Positions 1-6,664 of a stretch of DNA of 7,117 nt are shown one piece after another. The position numbers and the translations under genes were made by a program. The notes beneath the pieces are model-generated. The model made no database searches. It saw only the letters and a list, made by a program, of their open reading frames with translations, and was not told where the DNA came from. This DNA comes from Chloroflexota bacterium (lineage in GTDB: Bacteria; Chloroflexota; Anaerolineae; Anaerolineales; Villigracilaceae): NCBI GenBank assembly GCA_021796315.1, contig JAJYOH010000311.1, forward strand, positions 1 to 7,117, in the 5' to 3' direction. Every line of letters begins with the position of its first letter. The stretch's first letter is position 1.

Positions 1-609
1 AAAAAGATATAGGAATGTGAGCAGGATGGCCGGGGCAGCCAGGTTTGGCTTCGTTTGTAAAGTAATAAATACCGAGACTGAATAAAAAACATAGTTAAGA
101 AGTTCTGTTGGGTGTTTATATAAGAACCACGCTGAAGAAAGCAGCAGGATGACAGATGCGCTTGTCATTCCATTGTGCCATAGAAAAGAAGTTGGCATCC
201 AGCATACGATTTGAACGTAAAGTGAGATGAACGTGGAGAGGGTCGGGCCTATTTTGTTCTTAATGAATATGTGTGTTTGCAGTATGAAGAAGAAAGTTCC
301 CATCAAGGCCGTCATATTTACGATGGAGGACCACTTGACCCCAAAAATATCAAAGGACCATTTTGCACTTAATAATAATAAAGGCGGCATTCCTGTGATA
401 ACGTCTTTATAAGCGGTTTGCCCCAGGTGTAACGGCCATGCCGTATTTACGATCAAGCTTCCATCGTTGCTGCCGTATTGGATATTTCCCAGATATGAAA
501 TCACCAAACCCAGCAACATGCCTGTGATTATTACACCAGCTGCTGCAAATATGGACTTTTTGTGTCCTTGAGATTTTGAAAATGATTGAGTAGGGAATAT
601 TTCTTCCAT
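1..609 (-). CDS. GT-C type membrane glycosyltransferase, N-terminal part (3' end outside window)
   Basis: Translating leftward from the ATG at 609-607 gives 203 codons without a stop to the window edge, so the C-terminal part is missing. A short basic N-terminus (about 19 residues, with GHKK) precedes a first membrane helix at about residues 20-41. A loop then carries NDG, LHLGQTAYKD and TGMPP, followed by more hydrophobic segments. This order, with an acidic residue after the first helix and then G-Q-x-x-Y-x-D and a P-P before the next helix, is the pattern of the first periplasmic loop in GT39/GT83-like enzymes, which use polyprenyl-phosphate sugars on the outer side of the membrane. Family members are usually about 450-600 residues, so well under half is visible. 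The ribosome site is weak: AAAGGG lies 12 bases before the ATG. An in-frame TGA at 616-618 prevents any longer start. The sugar and acceptor cannot be told. Confidence 0.75.
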   Translation of the reverse strand, partial: MEEIFPTQSFSKSQGHKKSIFAAAGVIITGMLLGLVISYLGNIQYGSNDGSLIVNTAWPLHLGQTAYKDVITGMPPLLLLSAKWSFDIFGVKWSSIVNMTALMGTFFFILQTHIFIKNKIGPTLSTFISLYVQIVCWMPTSFLWHNGMTSASVILLLSSAWFLYKHPTELLNYVFYSVSVFITLQTKPNLAAPAILLTFLYLF

Positions 610-809
610 GGGTTGTCATTGCCCTTTGAAGTAATGCTGATGGAATAAATTCATTTTGAAGCCCGACTCAGGAGCGGAATAATGTTTAGGCCCCATTTCT
701 GTTTTTGCTCTGTGAATATCCCGGGCTGGCGCTCCACCGGTTTTTCTGGATTCTATATCCTGCGAATATTGACTGCAATTTTGGGTGAAGCTGTTTGGAT
801 ATCTTACCA
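610..809. other. Gap of 200 bases between two membrane glycosyltransferase genes
   Basis: No recognisable gene lies here. On the minus strand a 64-codon reading frame (810 down to 616) starts with an ATG that overlaps the stop of the upstream gene as TAATG. It ends in a TGA six bases before the ATG at 609, and it is in the same frame as that next gene. Its predicted protein is hydrophilic, without repeats, a signal peptide or a motif I know, and its only SD-like string (AGGA) is two bases from the ATG, which is too close. I treat it as probably non-coding. No hairpin followed by a T-run was seen. Confidence 0.5.
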
Positions 810-2012
810 TTATCCTTGTATTCCCGATTCGCTTGAGTTGCCGCGGAAGGAACGCATCAGGCCGGTGGTCATTATCAATATCGTCAAAACGAGCATCAGC
901 AAGGGGTTAAGCAATACCGATATGCTGGCTTCAGGCAAAACAGGTAGGCGGTAATAATCTTTTGGAATCAATAATAGACTAAACAGGACAATATAAAGCC
1001 AATCCATCCTTTCGTGTTCGGGTTCTTTGATAAAGAGAAATACCGGGATGAAAATATGCAGCAGCTTATAGTCGCCGGAAACCTGGGGTAAAAGGTTCAT
1101 GGCGCAAACCAGGATGGCTGTTCTTTTCCAGAATTTTTTTTCGATGAACACAACATAAATCACAATGCTTATCAATCCAACAAGCACTAAAATTCCATAA
1201 GTAACGGTGCTCATCATTTGTGAGCTTACCAGGATGGAAATGAACTTGATCGCGCCAAAAAGACTGTTCCCAAAATACAGCCCATCATTTCCGACGACAT
1301 AGGTTTGCGTATAGAGCTGCAGGTTACGCAATTGCAGCAGGATGTTTTCGCCCACACCGCCGGGGAATGTTGCATAACTTAAAAAGGTTGCTGAGATGGA
1401 AACAGCAGCTGCAATGGCGATTTCCTTATATCGCCGGTCTGCCAATAAGAGTACGGCCAGGATAACAGGAAAAGCTTTGAGTGCTATGGCGAAGCCCAGA
1501 AAAACCGCACTGATCGAGGGGTGCTTGTCATACAAAAAGATATATAGGTAAAGACAAAAGAAAACGATGATCTCAAAGTTTGCCCGGTCAAAAGCAAATA
1601 AAAATGGGTATGTTAAGAAGGAAAGTATGAAGGCGTTTTGTAGAGACAGGGTTTTATCCTCAAGCCTAAATTGCGTAAAAGACACGTAAGAGAATGCGAG
1701 TACGTAGGCGGATAGGTATATATTCCGCCCCGTTTGAGGTGTAAAGAACGAAAAAAATGCTGCTATTTTGTAAAGAAACGGGAAATTTTGAAAATAGGCC
1801 CCTGCCACGTGATATGGATCGGCCGAAATTCTGGTTGGCCATATAAAATCCATCCACCTGTCTTTTGGCAGGAATAGGAAGGTGTTGTAGGGATACCCAC
1901 GCCCAAAATATATGCCCATCATATAGTGATAGAAAACAGCTAAAGCAAAACCCACCAATACGATTGTGCTCATATAAAGCAGCTTTTGTTTTTTTTCCAT
2001 AATGCATTCCAT
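810..2012 (-). CDS. GT87-family (DUF2029-like) integral membrane glycosyltransferase
   Basis: This 400-residue polytopic membrane protein has about nine or ten hydrophobic segments. After the first helix (about residues 12-32) a periplasmic loop carries DRWMDF (51-56) and a PY-containing segment. Further on come FDRANFE (141-147) and, after a helix and a short charged turn, a GFAIALKAFP stretch (173-182). The series of RxN/GQxN-like motif, helix, then G-x-A-x-x-x-K-x-x-P is typical of GT87, the polyprenyl-phosphate-mannose-dependent family that includes mycobacterial PimE-like enzymes. The acidic residues at 51 or 55 are candidates for the catalytic base by analogy only. Start choice: the first ATG (2012) has no SD. 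A second ATG at 2000, four codons in, has GGA seven bases upstream and may be the true start. The gene is AT-rich. It is probably a transferase for one linkage of the local glycan, but donor and acceptor are unknown. Confidence 0.8.
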   Translation of the reverse strand: MECIMEKKQKLLYMSTIVLVGFALAVFYHYMMGIYFGRGYPYNTFLFLPKDRWMDFIWPTRISADPYHVAGAYFQNFPFLYKIAAFFSFFTPQTGRNIYLSAYVLAFSYVSFTQFRLEDKTLSLQNAFILSFLTYPFLFAFDRANFEIIVFFCLYLYIFLYDKHPSISAVFLGFAIALKAFPVILAVLLLADRRYKEIAIAAAVSISATFLSYATFPGGVGENILLQLRNLQLYTQTYVVGNDGLYFGNSLFGAIKFISILVSSQMMSTVTYGILVLVGLISIVIYVVFIEKKFWKRTAILVCAMNLLPQVSGDYKLLHIFIPVFLFIKEPEHERMDWLYIVLFSLLLIPKDYYRLPVLPEASISVLLNPLLMLVLTILIMTTGLMRSFRGNSSESGIQG

Positions 2013-2318
2013 TTATTTGAAAGTTGATGTTTTCCTGAGTTGAAATGGATGCTGCGTAAATTCTCATCTGTTTGAGCCAGAAACCCATGCGCGATCCTGG
2101 TTGGTAGATACAAGCTCCATCCATCTTGCGCATCCATCTCAAAAACCCGGCATTACCTATAAGTAGGTACCCCACGCATAAGTCTTGAATAACATCTCGC
2201 ACTTTACTATAAACACAGGCTACAAGCTAGTCATACTCGTAAAGGAGAGGCTGAAAATGTAATCTCCGTAAAATCTAGAGAGCCAAACTTGAACAATAAT
2301 TTTCCGCAAGTCGAATTT
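2013..2318. other. Gap of 306 bases: promoter candidate and long leader
   Basis: No protein gene is supported. The only long minus-strand frame here starts with GTG at 2202 and runs into the neighbouring glycosyltransferase in another frame, so I read it as a shadow. A sigma-70-like promoter candidate lies at 2206-2234, which would leave a leader of roughly 190 bases before the start codon at 2012 or 2000. The leader contains a short direct repeat (ATGGATG twice, about six bases apart, near 2114-2134) but no clear terminator or riboswitch fold. A weak stem (GGAGA/TCTCC near 2243-2266) with a 14-base loop and only three T's is not convincing as a terminator of the upstream gene. Confidence 0.5.
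2206..2234 (-). promoter_or_regulatory. Candidate sigma-70-type promoter for the 810-2012 gene
   Basis: Read on the minus strand, ATGACT (2234-2229) matches the -35 consensus TTGACA at four of six positions. After exactly 17 bases, TATAGT (2211-2206) matches the -10 consensus TATAAT at five of six. It lies in the longest non-coding gap of the window and points toward the downstream glycosyltransferase. Such matches arise by chance in AT-rich DNA, and the consensus may not apply to the unknown host, so support is modest. Confidence 0.3.
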
Positions 2319-3716
2319 TCATAAGATGGGATTGTAGCGTGATAGAACAAGAATTGAGATTAATGCGAGAATTAATCCTAAAAAATAAACCGATCCTGAT
2401 AGGTTAAGAAATAATAGAGATTCGGTGCTTATGTCATGTAAAACCGAAGATGGTATCATAAACAAAATGGATGCCAAAACAATAGCCTTATTCCATTTCG
2501 GGATGAAAAATATTGGGAGCATGAGAGCTGAATACATATTCCAACCCAACGGCGAAGCGAGCATGGAGACAACAATAGCGGCCCTGCCAACAAGCTCTAT
2601 GTCTGGGCGTGATTTGAAAATCCAGAAAATCGTTAGACACAAAATAAAGGCTACTATGACATAACCAATCCAAATTGCTCCCAGTCTGTCAGCAAAGCCA
2701 AACGCAGATGAGTTTTCTGGAAAGTACATCCCATTTTCAGCAAAAACAGTTGAATTTAGTTTTAGCCACTCAAAATAAGCTGACAATCCTAAGAACGGGG
2801 CTGGAATCAATGTGAAAACAATGGCACTTACTATTGCAGAAATGCTGACTTTTCTGAAACCGGCTAAAAAGAGCAAGACGGGCCAGAGAATAAAATTGGG
2901 TTTAATAGAAACAAGAAAACCAATAAACAATCCGGCTAAAATGTAATTCTTTTTATGTATGAGTATCCATGCAATGACCATATCTAAGAGTAAGAAGATA
3001 TATATTTGTCCAACTGAAAAAATAGTCCATAGGCCGCTTGAAGCAAATATTACTGAAGCATGGAGAAAGGGGATATTAGGGCGGTACCACAAGTAGAGCA
3101 TAATGACAGAAGCAATGGATAATACGGCTGAAACAACATACATTATTGGGTATACCTGGTCTACCGTAAAATTTGACAGCGGCATAAATGCCAGGAGTGA
3201 AATTGGCGGGTTTCGATTGAACAACGGCCCGTAATGTTGAGTCCCTGCTGTATACGGGTTTGTCCCATTCATGGCTGCGCGTCCTGAGGATAGGAATGAG
3301 TCTAAGTCGCCGGGATGATAATAGTGAGAAGAAAGCAAAAAATTCAACAGAATCATCACAATAACCAGCGACCATTTAATAGCCAGTTTTTTTGACATAA
3401 CCAGCTCAATGGAAATTGGCAGCTCATTGGATATCCCGGTGAAGTGGAAGATTTTCTTGACCAGTTGTTGTAACTTTTCATTCCCGCCATAAAGTAAGTT
3501 AAGGGTGGAAAATAATAACAAAAGTAATGAGGAAGCGAGAACAACCAAAAATATCAGGATGCACATCTGCGTGAACAAGCTGCGGTTGTTGAAACTTTTT
3601 CCATTTAACAGGAGGGAAGTAAATCCATCTTTTATCGATAAGGAGATGATGATACCTAAGAGAAGGGATAAATAAACCAAGATCATATTTACCGATTTGG
3701 AGAGTATTGTTTTCAT
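2319..3716 (-). CDS. GT87-family (DUF2029-like) membrane glycosyltransferase with N-terminal extension
   Basis: This 465-residue polytopic membrane protein has the GT87 pattern: GDLDSF (136-141) after a helix, GTNPY (151-155), NRNPP (168-171), SVGQIYIF (234-241) and, after another helix, GFLVSIKPNF (266-275). The D-x-D after the helix, NPY, G-Q and K-P-N motifs are the usual landmarks of these polyprenyl-phosphate-sugar-dependent transferases. The conserved core begins only near residue 110. Before it lie two extra predicted helices (about 8-28 and 48-77) and a charged stretch (79-112). Most family members reach D-x-D and NPY much sooner. The ATG at 3716 is supported by AAGGA seven bases upstream. 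The gene is separated by 108 bases from the SDR gene before it and is markedly more AT-rich, so it may have its own promoter or a different origin. The transferred sugar is not predictable. Confidence 0.85.
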   Translation of the reverse strand: MKTILSKSVNMILVYLSLLLGIIISLSIKDGFTSLLLNGKSFNNRSLFTQMCILIFLVVLASSLLLLLFSTLNLLYGGNEKLQQLVKKIFHFTGISNELPISIELVMSKKLAIKWSLVIVMILLNFLLSSHYYHPGDLDSFLSSGRAAMNGTNPYTAGTQHYGPLFNRNPPISLLAFMPLSNFTVDQVYPIMYVVSAVLSIASVIMLYLWYRPNIPFLHASVIFASSGLWTIFSVGQIYIFLLLDMVIAWILIHKKNYILAGLFIGFLVSIKPNFILWPVLLFLAGFRKVSISAIVSAIVFTLIPAPFLGLSAYFEWLKLNSTVFAENGMYFPENSSAFGFADRLGAIWIGYVIVAFILCLTIFWIFKSRPDIELVGRAAIVVSMLASPLGWNMYSALMLPIFFIPKWNKAIVLASILFMIPSSVLHDISTESLLFLNLSGSVYFLGLILALISILVLSRYNPIL

Positions 3717-3723
3717 GTTTTCA

Positions 3724-3728
3724 TCCTT
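3724..3728 (-). promoter_or_regulatory. Ribosome binding site of the 2319-3716 gene
   Basis: On the minus strand AAGGA lies seven bases before the ATG at 3716, within a purine-rich GAGGAAAGGATG run. This is the best Shine-Dalgarno match in the window and fixes the start of the GT87-type gene, including its unusual N-terminal extension. Confidence 0.75.
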
Positions 3729-3779
3729 TCCTCAATAGTGTCATTGTTGACTAATGCTCATGAGTGGCGGATAAGACGT

Positions 3780-3790
3780 CAAGCCGCTTG
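3780..3790. repeat. Short perfect palindrome CAAGC-C-GCTTG
   Basis: An 11-base dyad with five-base arms and one central base lies in the 108-base gap between the SDR gene and the GT87-type gene. It is too tight to form a hairpin but could be a protein-binding site. Its GCTTG core also occurs in both hairpins of the palindromic insertion inside the SDR gene, which may be chance. No function is claimed. Confidence 0.25.
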
Positions 3791-3824
3791 TTTCGCATGA
3801 CCGGCCATTATTAAAAAGAGTGAT

Positions 3825-4883
3825 TCAATTGAATGTTTTTATCGTGCGCTGAACGCCAGATGCCAGGTCGACCCAAGCATCCAGCCGCAGCTCACCTCTG
3901 GCCCTTGAGATATCCGGTACGTATCGCTCCAGCGGCTTGCGTGTGCCGCGTATTTCGACCGCGATTTTGGTGGGGAACTGCTCCGCCACGAGGTGGGCAA
4001 CTTCTGCTATGGAGAGCGACTCATCGCTGCCGACATTATATGGGTACAGGGCATGTCCTTTTATGAGAATCATCCACAGCCAGATGGCAAGATCGGCGGC
4101 GTAGAGATATGAACGGCGTGGGGTGCCGTCACCTTTGACGATGATCGGTCCGCCGTTTAGCGCATCGCGAATGAAATTTCCGATGGCAAGGTGAGTGTCC
4201 AATGGTAAATAAGGACCCACAAAGGCAAAGCAGCGCGCGATTTTAATTTGGAGGGTAGGAGCTTGCTCCTGCACATCGGACAACAAGCTGTCCGACTCCA
4301 GATTGGCGTACAAAGTGCATAAATGTTCCGCCATGCGTTTGCCTATCCCATACGCGGATTTTGGATCAAGCGGGTCGGGTGCGCCGGGATAATCTTCAGG
4401 GATGTGAGTCAATTCTGGAGGTTGTTTTCCATAAATCGCGCCGGAACTTGTGAGAAGGAATTTCTTCGCGTTGCAGGATTTGGCAAAATCAAGCGTACGG
4501 CGCGTTCCTTCCACAATGGTATCGAGCATCAGTAAAGGATTCTCGGCATTTAGTTTTGCGCTTGATTCCGTGGCAGCATGGATGATATGGCTGAACGCGC
4601 CGGAGGGAAAGTCAAAGGTGCGGACGTCGCCCTGTAAAACGGTGACCGCTTTGTGTCCTGCGAGATGCGGAACTTTCTTGTGAAAGGCATCCGGCGAACG
4701 AGTCAGAACCGTCACGCGGCTGTCCAGATTCAACCTGTCGTTTGCCCACAAGAAACTTTCCATCAACCAGCATCCGAAGAAGCCCGTGCCGCCTGTAATG
4801 AAAAGGTGCTCACCGCGCAGTTCGTCCCACAGAGCGCGGGTGTGATCGAGGACGTGCTCCAAATCCCGGGATGATATAGTCAT
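3825..4883 (-). CDS. NAD(P)-dependent extended SDR (sugar-nucleotide epimerase/reductase type)
   Basis: This 352-residue cytoplasmic enzyme has an extended SDR layout. A 23-residue leader is followed by the nucleotide-binding TGGTGFFG (30-37), GDVR (85-88), HAAT (102-105), TSSGAIYG (145-152), the catalytic YGIGK (Y178, K182), ARCFAFVGPYLP (216-227) and the substrate-domain GDGTPRRSYLYAADLA. It likely acts on a sugar nucleotide. The TSSGAIYG segment lacks the D-E pair that RmlB-type 4,6-dehydratases carry there, which favours an epimerase or 4-ketoreductase over a dehydratase. Start: an open frame extends to 4997, but the ATG at 4883 forms ATGA with the stop of the gene before it, and the extra 38 residues are encoded inside that gene and look non-conserved. 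No clear SD is present, so translation is probably coupled. Linked to an rfbH-like gene, it may finish a 3,6-dideoxyhexose (inference). Residues about 195-212, between the YxxxK helix and the next strand, look like an insertion encoded by a palindromic repeat. Confidence 0.85.
   Translation of the reverse strand: MTISSRDLEHVLDHTRALWDELRGEHLFITGGTGFFGCWLMESFLWANDRLNLDSRVTVLTRSPDAFHKKVPHLAGHKAVTVLQGDVRTFDFPSGAFSHIIHAATESSAKLNAENPLLMLDTIVEGTRRTLDFAKSCNAKKFLLTSSGAIYGKQPPELTHIPEDYPGAPDPLDPKSAYGIGKRMAEHLCTLYANLESDSLLSDVQEQAPTLQIKIARCFAFVGPYLPLDTHLAIGNFIRDALNGGPIIVKGDGTPRRSYLYAADLAIWLWMILIKGHALYPYNVGSDESLSIAEVAHLVAEQFPTKIAVEIRGTRKPLERYVPDISRARGELRLDAWVDLASGVQRTIKTFN
4255..4295. repeat. Two adjacent hairpins: REP/MITE-like palindromic insertion inside the SDR gene
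   Basis: On the plus strand AGGAGC-TT-GCTCCT (4257-4270) is a perfect inverted repeat, outwardly extendable through T-G to a G-C pair (4255/4272). Five bases after it, TCGGACA-acaagc-TGTCCGA (4276-4295) is a perfect seven-base stem with a six-base loop. Both share a GCTTG/CAAGC core. The stretch codes in frame for about residues 197-210 of the SDR, just where extended SDRs normally have only a short loop between the YxxxK helix and the following strand. Bacterial REP elements have this tandem-palindrome form. Whether other copies exist in the genome cannot be seen here. Confidence 0.55.
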
Positions 4884-6664
4884 GGCGTTTTGGAGAAGAG
4901 ACGTTTGCCGCTGTGGAATACGAGATATGCCAGGCTCAAAATAAAAGCTGACCCTGAAATCCAATCGAGGATGTGTTGATATGTGGGGATTTTCCAATCG
5001 GGTTGGATGTGTTTTGCGAACAATGCAAGCGTGTCTTTATCCTTGATCTGGAAGCGTTCGAAGGGACGGTTGCCATTGATCTCAGGATAAACGTAACCTG
5101 TTGGGTTGGTCATGTTGAAGTAGCCATCGGATATATTCCAGATCGAGCCTGGCGTGATCTCCGGGTGAAAATATTCCAGGCGGTATCCAAAGACGGGTTC
5201 GTACAAATTCAAATTACTGCTGTGGCTTAGCAAGGCTTCGGTATTGTCCGTTTGCAGGCCAATGTCAGTTACATCAAGAGACTCACCAGTTTGCATTTGC
5301 TCGAAAAACTTTTGCCCCCCGCTGGCATCATAATAGCGATGATCCAGATCGCTCTTGAAAAGAAAATATGCGCCCAACGGCAATACCGCCAGGACGTTCA
5401 CGATAACAAATATAAGAAGCGATTTTCCAGGAGGTTGATTGCTGATCCATTTGTTGTATATGAGCGCGGCTGATAGCGCCAGCGGAAAAATAAAGGCGGC
5501 GGCGAAACGCACATTCACATGCAGGGAGTTAAGAATCGGCAGTTGTTGAAGAAGCGGATAGATTTTTCCTCTTGCAAGTGTGAACTCCACCGCAACCCAA
5601 AGGAAAAGAACAAGGAAAATCAAGGCGGTTTTCTTGGGTCCGGCCAGCAACTCACTTAAGTATTTTTGCGGGTAACGAAAAACCATACCTATCCCGACCA
5701 GCAGGAGGAAAAAGACGACCGGCGTGACGGACATATCCACTTCCCAGTAGTTATAGCGGGCGCCGGTCGCGGCACGGATATAATTTGGAACGGAATCGGG
5801 GCTTAGGCCTGCGATCTGAAAGAGTGGCGCAAGATTCATTGTCCCCAGCAGCTGAAGGGCCAAGCCATATAATCCCAGCAATCGCGTAGTGGCATAGTGG
5901 TCGGAAATTGTGCGGGGAAAGAAGCGCATGAATGAAAAGACGGCGGCCAGTTTGGAGGCCGATATGAGCAAGCCGATTGCCCCTCCAAGAATAAGTATGG
6001 CCAGCCACCTTTTCCATTTGAAATAAGAAGGGTTGTAGATATATATGATGGGAAGGGTAATGAGAATCGAAAAACAAAAAACGATGATGATAAAGTACCC
6101 TGCCGAGTGGAGCAGAAACCCTGACATCAGTCCGACGATTGCCGCGGCGGGTATGGGATGGAGGGATTCTTCCAGCAAAGCGATTAGAAAGATCACAAGC
6201 AGGGGAAATGTCTGATAGCCCAAATGGCCAATGGTGACTCTTTGGATCATAAAACCATTGGCAGAGAAGAACACCGCACCCAACATACTGGCGGTCCAGT
6301 TCATCTTTAAAGTGTGGCGAAGAAAGTATTCGCAGGCAATAAAGCCCGTGCTGATGTATATCACCACGGACAAGGTCACAGCCTGCATGGGCGGCAGGAA
6401 TACGGATAAAAATGCCGGGAGCGAAAATTGCATGTTGTTTGGGTTTGGGAAGGCTGGAATCCCTCCGCCAAAGCTGGGAGTGAACCATTGGATGGCAAGT
6501 CCATTGAGGCGAAAATGCAAAGCCGTGTCCAATAAGCTTGAAATGGCCAGATGGTAATCGCTGCCAACCAGCGGATAACTTAAGTTCAAGTAGTAAATGA
6601 CCATCCAATTGATGGCTATCAGATTCGCAACGACAAAACATAGATAAAGCCTTGCGCTTTTCAT
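4880..6664 (-). CDS. Large polytopic membrane protein, GT-C/YfhO-like, likely sugar transferase
   Basis: This 594-residue protein has about eleven or twelve hydrophobic segments. After the first helix (about 6-28) comes GSDYH (34-38), whose D36 sits where GT-C enzymes hold their catalytic acidic residue. A loop with [17 protein letters not shown] (59-75) resembles the W-x-P-x-F-x-G-G-x-P signature of YfhO-like and related membrane proteins. Further helices follow up to about residue 436. A soluble, probably extracytoplasmic, domain of about 125 residues (438-563) rich in N, Y, D and P comes next, then a last helix (566-583) and a basic tail. Start: the frame extends to a TTG at 6691, but the ATG at 6664 makes an ATGA overlap with the stop of the rfbH-like gene, so I prefer it. 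Its end likewise overlaps the SDR start. This coupling suggests it handles the sugar those enzymes make, possibly as a transferase on the outer membrane face. That role is inferred, and an exact family name is not certain. Confidence 0.75.
   Translation of the reverse strand: MKSARLYLCFVVANLIAINWMVIYYLNLSYPLVGSDYHLAISSLLDTALHFRLNGLAIQWFTPSFGGGIPAFPNPNNMQFSLPAFLSVFLPPMQAVTLSVVIYISTGFIACEYFLRHTLKMNWTASMLGAVFFSANGFMIQRVTIGHLGYQTFPLLVIFLIALLEESLHPIPAAAIVGLMSGFLLHSAGYFIIIVFCFSILITLPIIYIYNPSYFKWKRWLAILILGGAIGLLISASKLAAVFSFMRFFPRTISDHYATTRLLGLYGLALQLLGTMNLAPLFQIAGLSPDSVPNYIRAATGARYNYWEVDMSVTPVVFFLLLVGIGMVFRYPQKYLSELLAGPKKTALIFLVLFLWVAVEFTLARGKIYPLLQQLPILNSLHVNVRFAAAFIFPLALSAALIYNKWISNQPPGKSLLIFVIVNVLAVLPLGAYFLFKSDLDHRYYDASGGQKFFEQMQTGESLDVTDIGLQTDNTEALLSHSSNLNLYEPVFGYRLEYFHPEITPGSIWNISDGYFNMTNPTGYVYPEINGNRPFERFQIKDKDTLALFAKHIQPDWKIPTYQHILDWISGSAFILSLAYLVFHSGKRLFSKTP

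Noticed and set aside
671..735. Inverted arms GGAGCG (671-676) and CGCTCC (730-735)
   Set aside because: The six-base arms are 53 bases apart, which is expected by chance, and no T-run follows.
752..778. Possible promoter TTGCAG / TATAGA for the 1-609 gene
   Set aside because: The spacer is only 15 bases and the -35 matches at three of six positions, which is too weak to list.
1666..2202. Open frame of 178 codons on the minus strand with a GTG start
   Set aside because: Most of it shadows the N-terminal part of the GT87-type gene in another frame, and there is no SD or recognisable protein pattern.
3823..3834. Twelve-base perfect palindrome ATTCAATTGAAT over the SDR stop codon
   Set aside because: There is no loop, so it is not a hairpin terminator, and such AT-rich palindromes are common by chance; the T-run after it (minus strand) is not preceded by a GC-rich stem.
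4884..4997. Upstream extension of the SDR reading frame by 38 residues
   Set aside because: It lies inside the 3' end of the membrane-protein gene, its residues look non-conserved, and the ATG at 4883 makes a typical ATGA junction.
5751..6641. Open frame of 296 codons on the minus strand inside the membrane-protein gene
   Set aside because: It overlaps the 594-residue gene in another frame; its product is rich in H, R and C with no family pattern, while the other frame has clear helices and motifs.
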